Below, in pieces: positions 1 to 8,674 of a DNA stretch of 64,000 bases. A program made the translations under genes and the position numbers. The notes below the pieces were generated by a model. It had not been told where the DNA came from. It saw only the letters and a program-made list of their open reading frames with translations, and did not search any database. Source of the DNA: Ceratopteris richardii (lineage: Eukaryota > Streptophyta > Polypodiopsida > Polypodiales > Pteridaceae). Position 1 is the stretch's first letter. Each line of letters begins with the position of its first letter. Location: assembly GCA_020310875.1 (NCBI GenBank), contig CM035407.1:73328721-73392720 (forward strand). Direction: 5' to 3'.

Positions 1-2382
1 AAAAGAAAGAAGAGAGAAGTCACACCAGAAGAGGAAGAATCCTTGTTTGAGGTCCCTAAAAACTTTAAAAAGTATGAGATAGATGATAGGAGAGTCATGA
101 TAAGGATGCCTAAACGAGAGGCACAATCAGGAGAAGCCTATGATAACAAAGAAACCACCAAGAAAATAGTGGTAGCGCTCAAAGAAGGAGAGGAGAGATG
201 TACTTACATAGGACATGACCTGACGGAAGAAGAAGAGCGCGAATTGATAGCCTTGCTAAGAGAATACAGAGATGTATTCGCTTGGAGTTACAAGGACCTG
301 AAAGGTGTAGACCCTGACATATGCTCACACACCATTCCCATGACCGCAGATGCCAAACCATCCAAGCAGAATCCATACACTTATAACGATAACTACGCAG
401 CCAAGATCAAAGAAGAGATAGATCGTCTGGTAGAAGCTAGATTCATCTATGAAATTGAGCACACTGAGTGGGTATCCCCCATTGTAGTGGTGCCCAAGAA
501 GAATGGAAAACTACGTGTATGCATTAACTTGAAGAAGGTTAATGCAGCCACAATTCGAGATAACTATCTGCTTCCTATCACAGAACATCTCTTAGAAAGA
601 GTAGCAGGCAAGGAAGTGTACAACTTCCTTGATGGATTTTCGGGCTACAATCAAGTAGCCATAGCTCCAGAAGATCAGCATAAGACAGCTTTTGCCACAG
701 AGTGGGGCATATTCGCTTTTCGGGTAATGCCATTCGGCCTGACCAATGCCCCTGCAACCTTCCAAAGATTGATGTGTCACGTGTTTAAAGAGTTCTTGAG
801 GAAGAATTTAGAAGTCTATGTTGATGATCTTTGTGCTCATTCCAATATTAGACAAACCCATATTCCTGAACTCAGACAAATCTTTGACAAATGTAGAGAA
901 TATCAAGTGTGCCTGAACCCAGAAAAGTGCGTTTTTATGGTCAGGCAAGGCAAGATTCTGGGACACATAGTGTCAAAGAATGGCATATCTACTGATGAAG
1001 AGAAAGTGAGAGCCATAGCCGAGTTACCTAGGCCAAAGAATGTCAAGGAAGTACAAGCTTTCATGGGGCATTGTGGTTATTACCGACGGTTTATACACAT
1101 GTATGCCATCATAGCAAAGCCTCTGTATGGACTTTTGACTAACTTTGAGTGGACTGATGAATGTGAGCATTCCTTCAATGAGCTTAAACGGCGATTATGT
1201 TCAGCACCAATCTTGACCACACCAGATTGGAATAAGCCTTTCCATGTTCATGTTGATGCATCCAATTATGCTATTGGGTGTGTACTCGCGCAGCCTACCG
1301 GTGAAGGTAATATGGATCTCCCAATTGCCTATGCTAGCAAACAATTGAATGCAGCTGAACGAAATTATACCACTACGGAGAGAGAAGGACTAGGCATGGT
1401 ATATGTAGTTAAAAAGTTTAGACATTACTTGCTTGCAAATAAGTTTAAATTTTTTACTGACCATCAGGCACTGCTATATCTCGTGAACAAGCCATGCAAT
1501 ACAGGAAGATTAGTAAGATGGTTTCTCTTGCTAATGGAATATGATTTCGAGGTTGTGGTAAGGAAAGGGAAGACTCACTTGAGAGCAGACCATATCTCTA
1601 GGCTCACATCTCGAGAAGCCCCACAAGGAGTGTCAGATGACCTTCCTGATGCTTACTTGTTTAATTTGGAAGTGGTGCCACAGTGGGCTAAGCCATTAGT
1701 GCCAATATTGACATACAGGCCTAACCACCCAGTAATAAACACACAGGATAGAGAGGTAGTAAAAGCCCAAAAGTATCACATCATGGCAGGTAGTATGTAC
1801 AAGCACACAGATCAAGGGATCTTGGCTTGTTGTGTGGAAGAGGATGAGTACGCTAAATGGTTGCAATTAGCACATGTAGGTGCATTAGAGCAACACTACT
1901 CAAATCCACGAACCCTACAGACACTAAGGAGACTCGGAGTGCATTGGCCGACTATGGAAGCTGATGTCCAAAAGTTATGCAAGGAATTCCCAATCTGCTT
2001 CACTAAACCACCTGTGGAACATGCCACCCTTTATCAAGTGTCCATAGTGCCAGATTGGAGTGAACCACTAGTATCCTTCTTGAGGACGAAAACATTCCCT
2101 CCAGACATGACCCTGGCTAGGAAAAGGAGTTTAGAGCAAGAAGCCCTGGATTACTCACTCATTGGTGATAATCTATACAAACGTGGTAAAGATGGGTACC
2201 TCAGACTATGCGCCCATGAGAGTGAATATCTCAAGATATTGGAAACTGCTCACCAGGGTGTAGCAGGAGGACACTTTGGCCCAGATCGAGTGATCAAGGC
2301 AATATTATTTGCAGGACTTTGGTGGCCGACTCTTCACATGGATGCCTATACCTATGTGAAGAGGTGTGATGTATGTCAGTGA
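1..2382 (+). CDS. Gypsy 1 pol: reverse transcriptase, RNase H and doubled integrase zinc-binding module (partial)
   Basis: The frame is open from base 1, so the true start is off the window. The RT runs from about 380 to 1000, with the VMPFGLTNAP motif and the active site YVDDL near 815-830. RNase H follows: VHVDAS near 1250, the TERE motif near 1378 and the ADHISRL tail near 1590. Two integrase N-terminal zinc-binding modules then lie in tandem, about 1675-2000 and 2047-2382. The second is canonical (AHQGVAGGHFG ... RCDVCQ). The frame ends at TGA 2380-2382, just after the second Cys pair, and reads on in the same frame into the integrase core, so this is a decayed polyprotein rather than a natural C-terminus. 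It would copy element RNA into cDNA. Confidence 0.9.
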   Translation, partial: KRKKREVTPEEEESLFEVPKNFKKYEIDDRRVMIRMPKREAQSGEAYDNKETTKKIVVALKEGEERCTYIGHDLTEEEERELIALLREYRDVFAWSYKDLKGVDPDICSHTIPMTADAKPSKQNPYTYNDNYAAKIKEEIDRLVEARFIYEIEHTEWVSPIVVVPKKNGKLRVCINLKKVNAATIRDNYLLPITEHLLERVAGKEVYNFLDGFSGYNQVAIAPEDQHKTAFATEWGIFAFRVMPFGLTNAPATFQRLMCHVFKEFLRKNLEVYVDDLCAHSNIRQTHIPELRQIFDKCREYQVCLNPEKCVFMVRQGKILGHIVSKNGISTDEEKVRAIAELPRPKNVKEVQAFMGHCGYYRRFIHMYAIIAKPLYGLLTNFEWTDECEHSFNELKRRLCSAPILTTPDWNKPFHVHVDASNYAIGCVLAQPTGEGNMDLPIAYASKQLNAAERNYTTTEREGLGMVYVVKKFRHYLLANKFKFFTDHQALLYLVNKPCNTGRLVRWFLLLMEYDFEVVVRKGKTHLRADHISRLTSREAPQGVSDDLPDAYLFNLEVVPQWAKPLVPILTYRPNHPVINTQDREVVKAQKYHIMAGSMYKHTDQGILACCVEEDEYAKWLQLAHVGALEQHYSNPRTLQTLRRLGVHWPTMEADVQKLCKEFPICFTKPPVEHATLYQVSIVPDWSEPLVSFLRTKTFPPDMTLARKRSLEQEALDYSLIGDNLYKRGKDGYLRLCAHESEYLKILETAHQGVAGGHFGPDRVIKAILFAGLWWPTLHMDAYTYVKRCDVCQ

Positions 2383-3015
2383 GCTCAGCCTCCTATACGC
2401 AAAGATGAGATGCCACTAAAACCCATGATGGGTGGACGAGCATTCTCTAAGTGGGGAATAGACTTTGTTGGTCCTATTAATCCCCCAGCTAAGGGTTCCC
2501 ATGCTGAGTATATCATTGTTGCCACCGACTATTTAACCAAGTGGGTAGAGGTAAAAGCCACAACGAAGAACGATGCTCAAACAACAGCTAAGTTTTTATT
2601 TGAGAATGTGTTCACCAGATACGGGCTACCTATAGAGCTAGTAAGTGATAGGGGCACTCACTTCTTGAATGAAGTGATTGAAAATCTGCTCCAAGAATTC
2701 TTGGTAGTTCATAAGAAGTCTGCCCCCTACCACCCACAAGCTAATGGGCAAGCCGAAAGCACAAACAAGATTCTGTGCAATGTGTTGACCAAATTAGTGA
2801 ATAATAAACGCTCTGATTGGGACAAACAACTACACCATGTTGTTTGGGCATACCGAGTTGCCTACAAAACGGTACTCCAAGCCACCCCCTTTCAGATGGT
2901 ATTTGGCCAAAATGCAGTGCTATCGTTGGACTTCTTAATACCTACATTGAAAGTAGCACAAGAGCATGAATGGACAGGTCATGAACTCTCCTCTAGACTT
3001 TTTGACCTTGAATGA
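2383..3015 (+). pseudogene. Gypsy 1 integrase catalytic core
   Basis: Same frame as the RT-RNase H segment, separated only by a TGA. The first ATG is at 2410, but the domain reads through from 2383. The DDE triad is visible: D in KWGIDFVGP, D in LVSDRGTHF, and E in YHPQANGQAEST. This is the rve fold that joins cDNA ends to target DNA. The reading stops at TGA 3013-3015 after SSRLFDLE, then continues in frame into the C-terminal module. Catalytic residues are intact; the stops make it non-functional as written. Confidence 0.88.
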
Positions 3016-3402
3016 TTAGGAGAAACAAGACTGAGGGCGGCTGCGGGGATATATGCAGCTAAGAAACGACAGAAGGCATACTTTGATGCCCACGTTAAGG
3101 ATAAAGGTTTGAAGGCAGGCGACCTAGTACTAGTATACACTTTGCAACAACATGCGAGGAAACTAGAGAAGAGAGGCTACGGACCCATGATCATTAATAG
3201 AATCTCAACAAGTGGAGCAGTGCAACTAGCCACATTAGAAGGCGATGTTCTCCCGAGCTACATAAGCGGATGCAAGGTCAAGTTATATCAGGAACCTCTC
3301 ACAGAGGAAATGCTAAGTCGACTCAATACTGCTAAGAAACGCAAAGAAGAAGAAAAGCGAATTCGAGAAGAAGCTCAAGCAGAAGCTTTAGAGCGCATAT
3401 GA
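3016..3402 (+). pseudogene. Gypsy 1 integrase C-terminal module
   Basis: In frame with the catalytic core after one TGA. It carries AAKKRQKAYFDAHV and LKAGDLVLVYTLQQHARKLE, the usual post-core linker of plant gypsy integrases. KRGYGPMIINRI then matches the GPF/Y-type C-terminal domain. It ends in a Lys/Glu-rich helix near 3315-3395, predicted coiled coil by eye. No chromodomain is visible, which fits a non-chromovirus. TGA 3400-3402 closes it, but the same frame continues into a protease-like region. Confidence 0.75.
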
Positions 3403-3405
3403 AGA

Positions 3406-3918
3406 ATGAAATTAAGAAGACAAGGCGGAGAGCAACCTAGGACAGATGCATATGCAGATCAAGGATATCATGTGGCTATGTGTGAAGTTTCAGGTATCAG
3501 CTCTCATAGGATAATCGATAGACATCCTTTTATAAACTTAGAGATAGGACAAGGAAAGGGTGCAAGGACTATAAGAGCCTTAATTGACTTAGGTGCAGCC
3601 ACTAGTGCTGTTAAATTTTTGTACTGTCAAAAGTTGAAATTAACCATCAATCCTATAGAAGCATATCTCATATGATTGGGAGGTGTGGAAACCCCTTGCA
3701 TGGGTGAGGTGGAACTTCCCCTCTATATTCAAGACGAAGCAATGACAGTCAAAGTACTAGTGTGTCAAGATGAGGACTTCACTGAGCCTCTTGTCTTGGG
3801 TCAGGACTGGATCTATGATCATGCAGTCAACCTAAACCTAAGAAGTGGACTTCTTCAGGTATGGGTAATCATAGTCGAATTACAGTTGAATTGGAAAATG
3901 AGGCACTCAAGGAACTAA
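3406..3918 (+). pseudogene. Gypsy 1 post-integrase retropepsin-like domain
   Basis: Two same-frame pieces (3406-3675 and 3676-3918) separated by TGA 3673-3675. The first holds HPFINLEIGQ and RALIDLGAATSAV, matching the catalytic loop of retropepsins (hydrophobic-D-S/T-G-A). The second has a flap-like region and EPLVLGQDWI, matching the conserved LG-hydrophobic motif that ends the fold. Leu replaces Ser/Thr after the Asp (TTA codon), so the active site looks damaged; one C-to-T change from TCA would explain it. A protease downstream of integrase is not the normal gypsy order. It could be a second, displaced copy, because the standard position is off the window. Confidence 0.65.
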
Positions 3919-4658
3919 GTAAGGCACGAACTCCTGGTCCTTCTAGGGGTGCACATGAAGTTGACAATGCTATTCTTGTCCAAAACTGTATGATGCAAAA
4001 TGAGGATTGTCTCAACAACGGAGTCAAGGATAAGACGGCACTCCCTTCTTTCCCAAAGACCAGAGGGATGCAGCAACCAAAGGCAGATCAAATACAGGAG
4101 GAGCAGCGTACAACCTATACTGGAGGCCAAAAACACGTGCAAAGCAGAATGTCTCAGCCATCGAAACGAGTGTGGGTGCGGAAAGGCGAACACCTTGTTG
4201 CGATCATGCCAACCCCACGGCCGAAACCTCTTATTAGTAATCAACAACACGACACTAATAAGAAGTCTTTCATAAATTCTTCTGCGAAAGTAAAGTCTAT
4301 TTGGGTACCCAAGAAGTCGATGAAGGCCAGCCCACAATCACGACAAATCTGGGTGCCTAAGGCTTGCTTGCGGGATCAAATAGCTACACCGAGGCCACAC
4401 CTGGTACAACATGTTTCACTCACTCCAACATCCGATGCCCATTCTTACACATCACGCACGAACACATATTCTTCCATGAGCACAAGTAGAATCACTTGTA
4501 AATGGGTCCCTAAAAAGCCTCATTTTCAAGCAGATACTCCTATCAAACTCTCCAGAGTCTCCACAAAATCAAGATCAAAACCCATCCACTGCATTTGGCA
4601 GCCTAAAACTTGTAATAAACCTCCGGACCCCAGGTGTAAATCCATGCCCACCTACTAA
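3861..4658 (+). CDS. Gypsy 1 unknown basic protein with repeated W-V-P-K motif
   Basis: A 265-residue frame overlapping the end of the protease-like frame, shifted by one base. The protease frame and this one probably formed one reading frame before an indel near 3858. It is basic and Ser/Pro/Thr-rich with no recognised fold. A tryptophan motif recurs five times: VWVRK, IWVPKK, IWVPKA, KWVPKK and IWQPKT, about 30 to 70 residues apart. The rest is low complexity. Function is unknown; short linear motifs for binding a partner or RNA are one guess. Confidence 0.5.
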   Translation: MGNHSRITVELENEALKELSKARTPGPSRGAHEVDNAILVQNCMMQNEDCLNNGVKDKTALPSFPKTRGMQQPKADQIQEEQRTTYTGGQKHVQSRMSQPSKRVWVRKGEHLVAIMPTPRPKPLISNQQHDTNKKSFINSSAKVKSIWVPKKSMKASPQSRQIWVPKACLRDQIATPRPHLVQHVSLTPTSDAHSYTSRTNTYSSMSTSRITCKWVPKKPHFQADTPIKLSRVSTKSRSKPIHCIWQPKTCNKPPDPRCKSMPTY

Positions 4659-4871
4659 TTACATCACTCTCACACTACATCATTCCACTTAGCTCCTAGG
4701 TCTACCCAATTCCTAACTACACACATAAGCACCGCGCACTCACTGTCTGATTGACTTATCACTAAAAGCTCATGTTAATGTTGTAACAGGGACACAGTGT
4801 CATTTTTGTGTCCATTGCAATGTTAACATTTATTCATATATTCTCACAGAACCGACTGCAAATTTTTCAAC
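4659..4871. other. Gypsy 1 non-coding spacer between pol and the 3' ORF
   Basis: About 210 AT-rich bases with stops in all plus frames. It lies between the end of the WVPK frame and the ATG of the post-integrase ORF at 4872. It could be an intron, a leader for the 3' ORF or a splice region of a subgenomic RNA. I see no convincing promoter or paired splice sites. Confidence 0.4.
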
Positions 4872-5748
4872 ATGGCTGAGGCTGCAGGAACAAGCTCTCA
4901 AGCAGGAATGAGCCAGCAAGTGGTGGATTTAGATAGTTTACCCATTTTGCCTGAGACAAATGAAAGACCAGAAGAGTTGCAGGCCATCAAAATCATACCA
5001 GTAGCGGACCCCCCCAGTGGCCATACCATGCCTGTAGGAAAAGCTTCCCACTGGTTTAGTGAAGTTGCAGGACCCTTGGGAGAGGGATCATACCTATGGG
5101 AATCAGAGTTGGAATTCAATGGGAAGCAAGGTAAATACCATTTCTTTACAAGGGAATTCGAGAAGTTACAAAATGCAGAAGGTCTACGCTCGGTATGGGA
5201 GAAGGTAGGATTGGATGCCTACTTCAGTGCCCGGCTCCCAAAGCCTGACTTCATGCGATGCTACTATCTCATCAATACCTTAACTCCAAGCAAGACCCCA
5301 AAAGGTGCAAGCTCATTTGTGCTCCCATCTCTGACAAAAGGAAATGAGCTCAAAAGGTTTAGGCTCTCAAACAACTTAGTGAGAGAGGCCCTAGACATGC
5401 GAGGAATGCATCTTCCAACAGAAAAGGAGACCCTCGTGCCTGATTACATGAAGAATCGAACCCACTAAACTCAAGGACATGGTGTCCACGACGCCTAATA
5501 TTGCAATACACCTCCGCATGTGCATGCAACACTTTGCTTTTCCTGCCCAAGATAGATTCACCATGCCACCCAAAAAGATATGGTTTAGTTTGTATCTGGC
5601 AGAGACACAGAGCCTCACCATCAACTTACCCCACTGGATAATTGATCAGATACACCTAGCCCACAAACGATGGCCGCGGAAGCATGTTTTATATGGATGT
5701 TGCGCTCTGACTCGAATCATTTATAGATGTTTGGCCCTATTCAACTAG
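4872..5748 (+). pseudogene. Gypsy 1 3' ORF, N-terminal globular part (plant-transposon-protein-like)
   Basis: Starts at ATG 4872 (MAEAAGTSSQ) and runs to TAA 5466-5468. It resumes one frame over at 5479-5748 after an indel near 5460. The N-terminus is low complexity. From about 5040 it becomes globular, with FSEVAGPLGEG, FFTREFEKLQ and FMRCYYLINTL. The second piece has IWFSLYLAETQS, INLPHWIIDQIHLA and VLYGCCALTRII. This order of helices resembles the plant transposon protein domain found in Athila-type env-like ORFs; that similarity is by eye only. It sits after integrase, where env-like or aORF genes lie in Tat/Athila elements. Function is unknown. Confidence 0.6.
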
Positions 5749-6046
5749 ACCTGATGTGGAATCGAGTGGAGCAGTTCAGAGGCAGGACGTCCACTGGACC
5801 CCCTTCTAAGAAGATGAGAGGAACTGTCCAAGTCCCTTGTGCTGAACCACGTGGAGCCACCCTAACACCGGAGGTTACCCCTCCACCCTGAAGAGTCCGA
5901 CCATTCACACTCCGACTTCCAAGACGTAGCACCGATGGTCCTAACTTGATATTTCCTCCCATCCCAATCGATCTTGAATTTCCCGGTGGTGCATCTTTGG
6001 AAGAACTCACGAATGAAGACTTCGAACAATTATTACAAGATGTAGA
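5749..6046 (+). pseudogene. Gypsy 1 3' ORF, linker left of the inserted gag-only element
   Basis: A broken continuation of the 3' ORF. One frame reads a basic Pro-rich linker with a TGA near 5890. A later piece reads FPPIPIDLEFPGGASLEEL and EDFEQLLQDV up to the insertion at 6047. It resumes at 8675 as an acidic stretch. The join is supported by the GTAGA duplication on both sides. Confidence 0.5.
6042..6046. repeat. Target-site duplication, left copy (GTAGA)
   Basis: GTAGA directly before the left LTR. The same five bases follow the right LTR at 8670-8674. Five-base duplications are usual for LTR-element integrases. Confidence 0.93.
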
Positions 6047-6544
6047 TGTTGTCAGGATCTTGCTCACGCACATACAGAGATTACGGACGCAGAAAAACAC
6101 ACAGAAAATAGAGGCAACAAGAGACAAGACTGAACGCAAGATTGGGTGCAATCTCCCCCCATGCACTCTGTTTCGACAGTCCACAGAGTGCATGTATTTA
6201 TAGGAATTTTGATTACGTCGAAAAGAGTGGTTACAAGAGGGCGGCTTCGAAAAGTAGGCGTGAAACTAAAAGTTGGTAGCTTTTACAGAAAGCCATTACT
6301 TTGAATAATAGAAACTGCGGTCTACAACAACCCTTATTCTAACCATTACTTTTCTAACAATAGAACCTTCTACGCAAGTTTATTTACAAAATAAATAATA
6401 ATTATTCGGATTATTGATGTCCGCCCTTTCATGCCTTGCACGCTCCTCACGAACCTTCAGCTGCTATATCAGAAACATCAAAAAACATATTAATACATTA
6501 ATAATATATCACTTTAACAATACATTATTCAATAATATACAACA
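6047..6544 (-). repeat. Gag-only element, 3' LTR (498 bp)
   Basis: Begins TGTTGTCAGG and ends ATACAACA on the plus strand. It matches 8172-8669 except for about seven substitutions, mostly transitions. A minus-strand TATA box (CCTATAAATA) lies at 6195-6204. Confidence 0.93.
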
Positions 6545-7041
6545 TGCCTCTCAGTTGACAAGCAACTGACCTCAGTTGATAAAATAAGTTAACACTCTAA
6601 CAATAACAATATTATTGTTCAACATATTCCATGTTACTGTTACAATCCAACAATGCATTGGCCAACATATTTCATGTTACAATCCAACAATGCATTGGCT
6701 ATTCCATATTTCAATCCAACAATGCATTGGCTATTCCATATTTCAATCCAACAATGCATTGTTCAACATATTCCATAAGGTATAACATGCCCCACAGTTG
6801 AACAAGCAACTGACCTCAGGTGATAAAAGAATAAACATGGATGGCCAGTCACATGTTTCATCACTGAATAAAAAATAGGCATGTGCCATGTAAAAGTACA
6901 TGCATGGAAATGTTCATGGAGCTGTTTAAGTTATTAAGAGTATCTGTAAGATGCAGACATAGTCTTTCTAATGAATTTGGGCAAGCAAAGCTTGAATATG
7001 CTCCTATAAACTAAATTCAATATGTAAATGCATCACAATTA
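6545..7041. other. Gag-only element interior without a gene; short tandem repeats
   Basis: AT-rich region with no ORF. The core CAATCCAACAATGCATTG occurs at about 6643, 6680, 6712 and 6744, roughly every 32-37 bp. CAATGCATTG is itself a perfect palindrome. A second near-repeat pairs 6547-6590 with 6787-6830 (CAACTGACCTCAG core). The purine-rich tract expected next to the 3' LTR on the minus strand is weak (CTGAGAGGCA). Confidence 0.6.
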
Positions 7042-7404
7042 TCAAACATGTAAGGTAAACTTTAAAGGTAGAAATGAATCCTTAAACTCTTCTTGAAAAG
7101 CCTTCCAGGTGCGTGGACAATCTGCAGTATGACAAAGATCATTCCACCATTGTTGCGCTCTTCCTACCAAATAATTAGTGGCGAACTCGATTTTCTGATT
7201 TTCTGAATATAACTCGTCGGAAAAGAAATCGTTGAATAGGGATAGCCATGATAAGACAAAGCGGCCATCTATTCGTCCGTCGAATTGAAGCATAGCATAA
7301 CGTCCTTGTATGGCTTGTTGAAGTTCTTGAAGTTCTTGGTTCATAATCTCTAACTCTTGCTCGAATGAAACTCCAGGTAAAGGTGAATTACTGTGATCCT
7401 CCAT
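7042..7404 (-). CDS. Gag-only element: gypsy-type retrotransposon gag fragment
   Basis: A 120-residue minus-strand frame starting at ATG 7404. The N-terminus is a short coiled coil (QELEIMNQELQELQQAI). A partial retrotransposon gag core follows: FDGRIDGRFVLSWLSLFNDF, ATNYLVGRAQQWWND and WKAFQEEFKDSFLP. The WW pair and the following W..F..EF pattern are typical of Ty3/gypsy gag. There is no zinc knuckle and the frame stops soon after the core, so it is short for a gag. It is the only recognisable protein of the element. It may help package element RNA into particles made by a partner. Confidence 0.75.
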   Translation of the reverse strand: MEDHSNSPLPGVSFEQELEIMNQELQELQQAIQGRYAMLQFDGRIDGRFVLSWLSLFNDFFSDELYSENQKIEFATNYLVGRAQQWWNDLCHTADCPRTWKAFQEEFKDSFLPLKFTLHV

Positions 7405-7725
7405 GGTGCTCTTGGACCCTTGCTCTCAACCTTGGTGTATTGAACCTTCTTGTTTGCAACCTTGGTGTCTCGATCCCGTGTTCTCAACCTTGCTTGGTAT
7501 CTAGAACACTCAATCAAGTGCCACCCAAGGATTTTGAATGAATTCACACTTCCAAGCTAGCTCATTGGAAAGTTTGTTCCGAGAGCTTTCCAACGGTATA
7601 TTACACGCCTCAATCCGACCTACGGATTGAAAGTTACACTTAATTCTTTGTTGAGTCCATCCTTGAAATCGCCGCGAGTGCTTTGCACAAGTACCAAAGA
7701 AAGAGAACTTGAATAACAACTCCAA

Positions 7726-7800
7726 GAGATGGTGGAGTGGTCAAAGTACTTCCCTTGAAAGTAGGAGGTTGTGGGTTCAAATCCTCCTACCTTAGGGACT
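7726..7800 (+). other. tRNA-like sequence with box A- and box B-like motifs
   Basis: Plus-strand GGTGGAGTGGTC (7731-7742) resembles a pol III box A, and GGTTCAAATCC (7774-7784) a box B. CTTGAAA lies between, like a Ser or similar anticodon loop. GTAGGAGG (7761-7768) pairs perfectly with CCTCCTAC (7783-7790). The acceptor stem is not convincing, so this is not called a tRNA gene. It lies antisense to the element. Confidence 0.4.
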
Positions 7801-7937
7801 CTAAACCTCTCTATTACCACTCAAAAATTAAAATTGTCTCGCGCGTAGCCAACGGCTGCCAACGATCGCCAAGGGAGTCTTGGGTGCCAATGTTGCCAAT
7901 GTATTGCCTAAGTTATTGCCTAAGTTATTTGCCTTAG

Positions 7938-8110
7938 CCGAAGGAGAAGACGTAGGTGAAAACGTAGGAGTAAGCCGAAGGAGAAGACGTAGGTGAAAAC
8001 GTAGGTGAAAATGTAGGTTCTGGTTCTGGAACAGGAACAGGAACAGAATACGAAGACGAAACAGAAACCGAAACCGGAGACGGAGACGGAGATGGAGATG
8101 GAATCGGAAT
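7938..8110. repeat. Cryptic hexamer and 30-bp repeats in the gag-only element leader
   Basis: GCCGAAGGAGAAGACGTAGG occurs twice, near 7936 and 7973, followed by GTGAAAACGTAGG units. GGAACA, GAAACC and GGAGAC hexamer runs then extend to about 8100. The stretch is purine-rich on the plus strand with a strict six-base rhythm. It lies between the gag ORF and the primer site. Confidence 0.6.
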
Positions 8111-8158
8111 TCAGAATCGCGAACAGAGAATAGAACCCTCTGTATTAACGCGTGCAGA

Positions 8159-8170
8159 GCTCTGATACCA
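8159..8170 (-). promoter_or_regulatory. Primer-binding site (tRNA-iMet), gag-only element
   Basis: The minus strand reads TGGTATCAGAGC, the complement of the 3' end of plant initiator tRNA-Met. It is one base from the LTR end at 8172 and fixes the element orientation. Confidence 0.9.
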
Positions 8171-8171
8171 C

Positions 8172-8669
8172 TGTTGTCAGGATCTTGCTCACGCACATAC
8201 AGAGATTACAGATGCAGAAAAACACACAGAAAATAGAGGCAACAAGAGACAAGACTGAACGCAAGATTGGGTGCAATCTCCCCCCATGCACTCTGTTTCG
8301 ACAGTCCACAGAGTGCATGTATTTATAGGAATTTTGATTACATCGAAAAGAGTGGTTACAAGAGGGCGGCTTCGAAAAGCAGGCGTGAAACTAAAAGTTG
8401 GTAGCTTTTACAGAAAGCCATTACTTTGAATAATAGAAACTGCGGTCTACAACGACCCTTATTCTAACCATTACTTTTCTAACAATAGAACCTTCTACGC
8501 AAGTTTATTTACAAAATAAATAATAATTCTTCGGATTATTGATGTCCGCCCTTTCACGCCTTGCACGCTCCTCACGAACCTTCAGCTGCTATATCAGAAA
8601 CATCAAAAAACATATTAATACATTAATAATATATCACTTTAACAATACATTATTCAATAATATACAACA
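8172..8669 (-). repeat. Gag-only element, 5' LTR (498 bp)
   Basis: Same termini as the left copy. The minus-strand TATA box is at 8320-8329. The GTAGA duplication follows directly. Confidence 0.93.
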
Positions 8670-8674
8670 GTAGA
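8670..8674. repeat. Target-site duplication, right copy (GTAGA)
   Basis: Matches 6042-6046 exactly and marks the point where the gypsy 1 3' ORF resumes. Confidence 0.93.

Larger units (their letters stand above)
6047..8669 (-). mobile_element. Gag-only LTR element (TR-GAG-like), complete
   Basis: A 2623-bp element with two 498-bp LTRs (6047-6544 and 8172-8669) and flanking GTAGA duplications. The minus-strand orientation is shown by a tRNA-Met primer site next to the right LTR and a minus-strand gag fragment. The interior of about 1.6 kb has no protease, RT or integrase, so it must have been mobilised in trans. I count about seven LTR differences by eye, roughly 1.4 percent, so insertion is fairly recent. 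This fits the TR-GAG class of small non-autonomous plant elements that keep only a gag-type domain. Confidence 0.92.

Noticed and set aside
7828..8196. 122-residue minus-strand ORF with Leu/Arg/Phe repeats
   Set aside because: It is a translation of the hexamer-repeat leader of the gag-only element and includes the primer site; judged non-coding.
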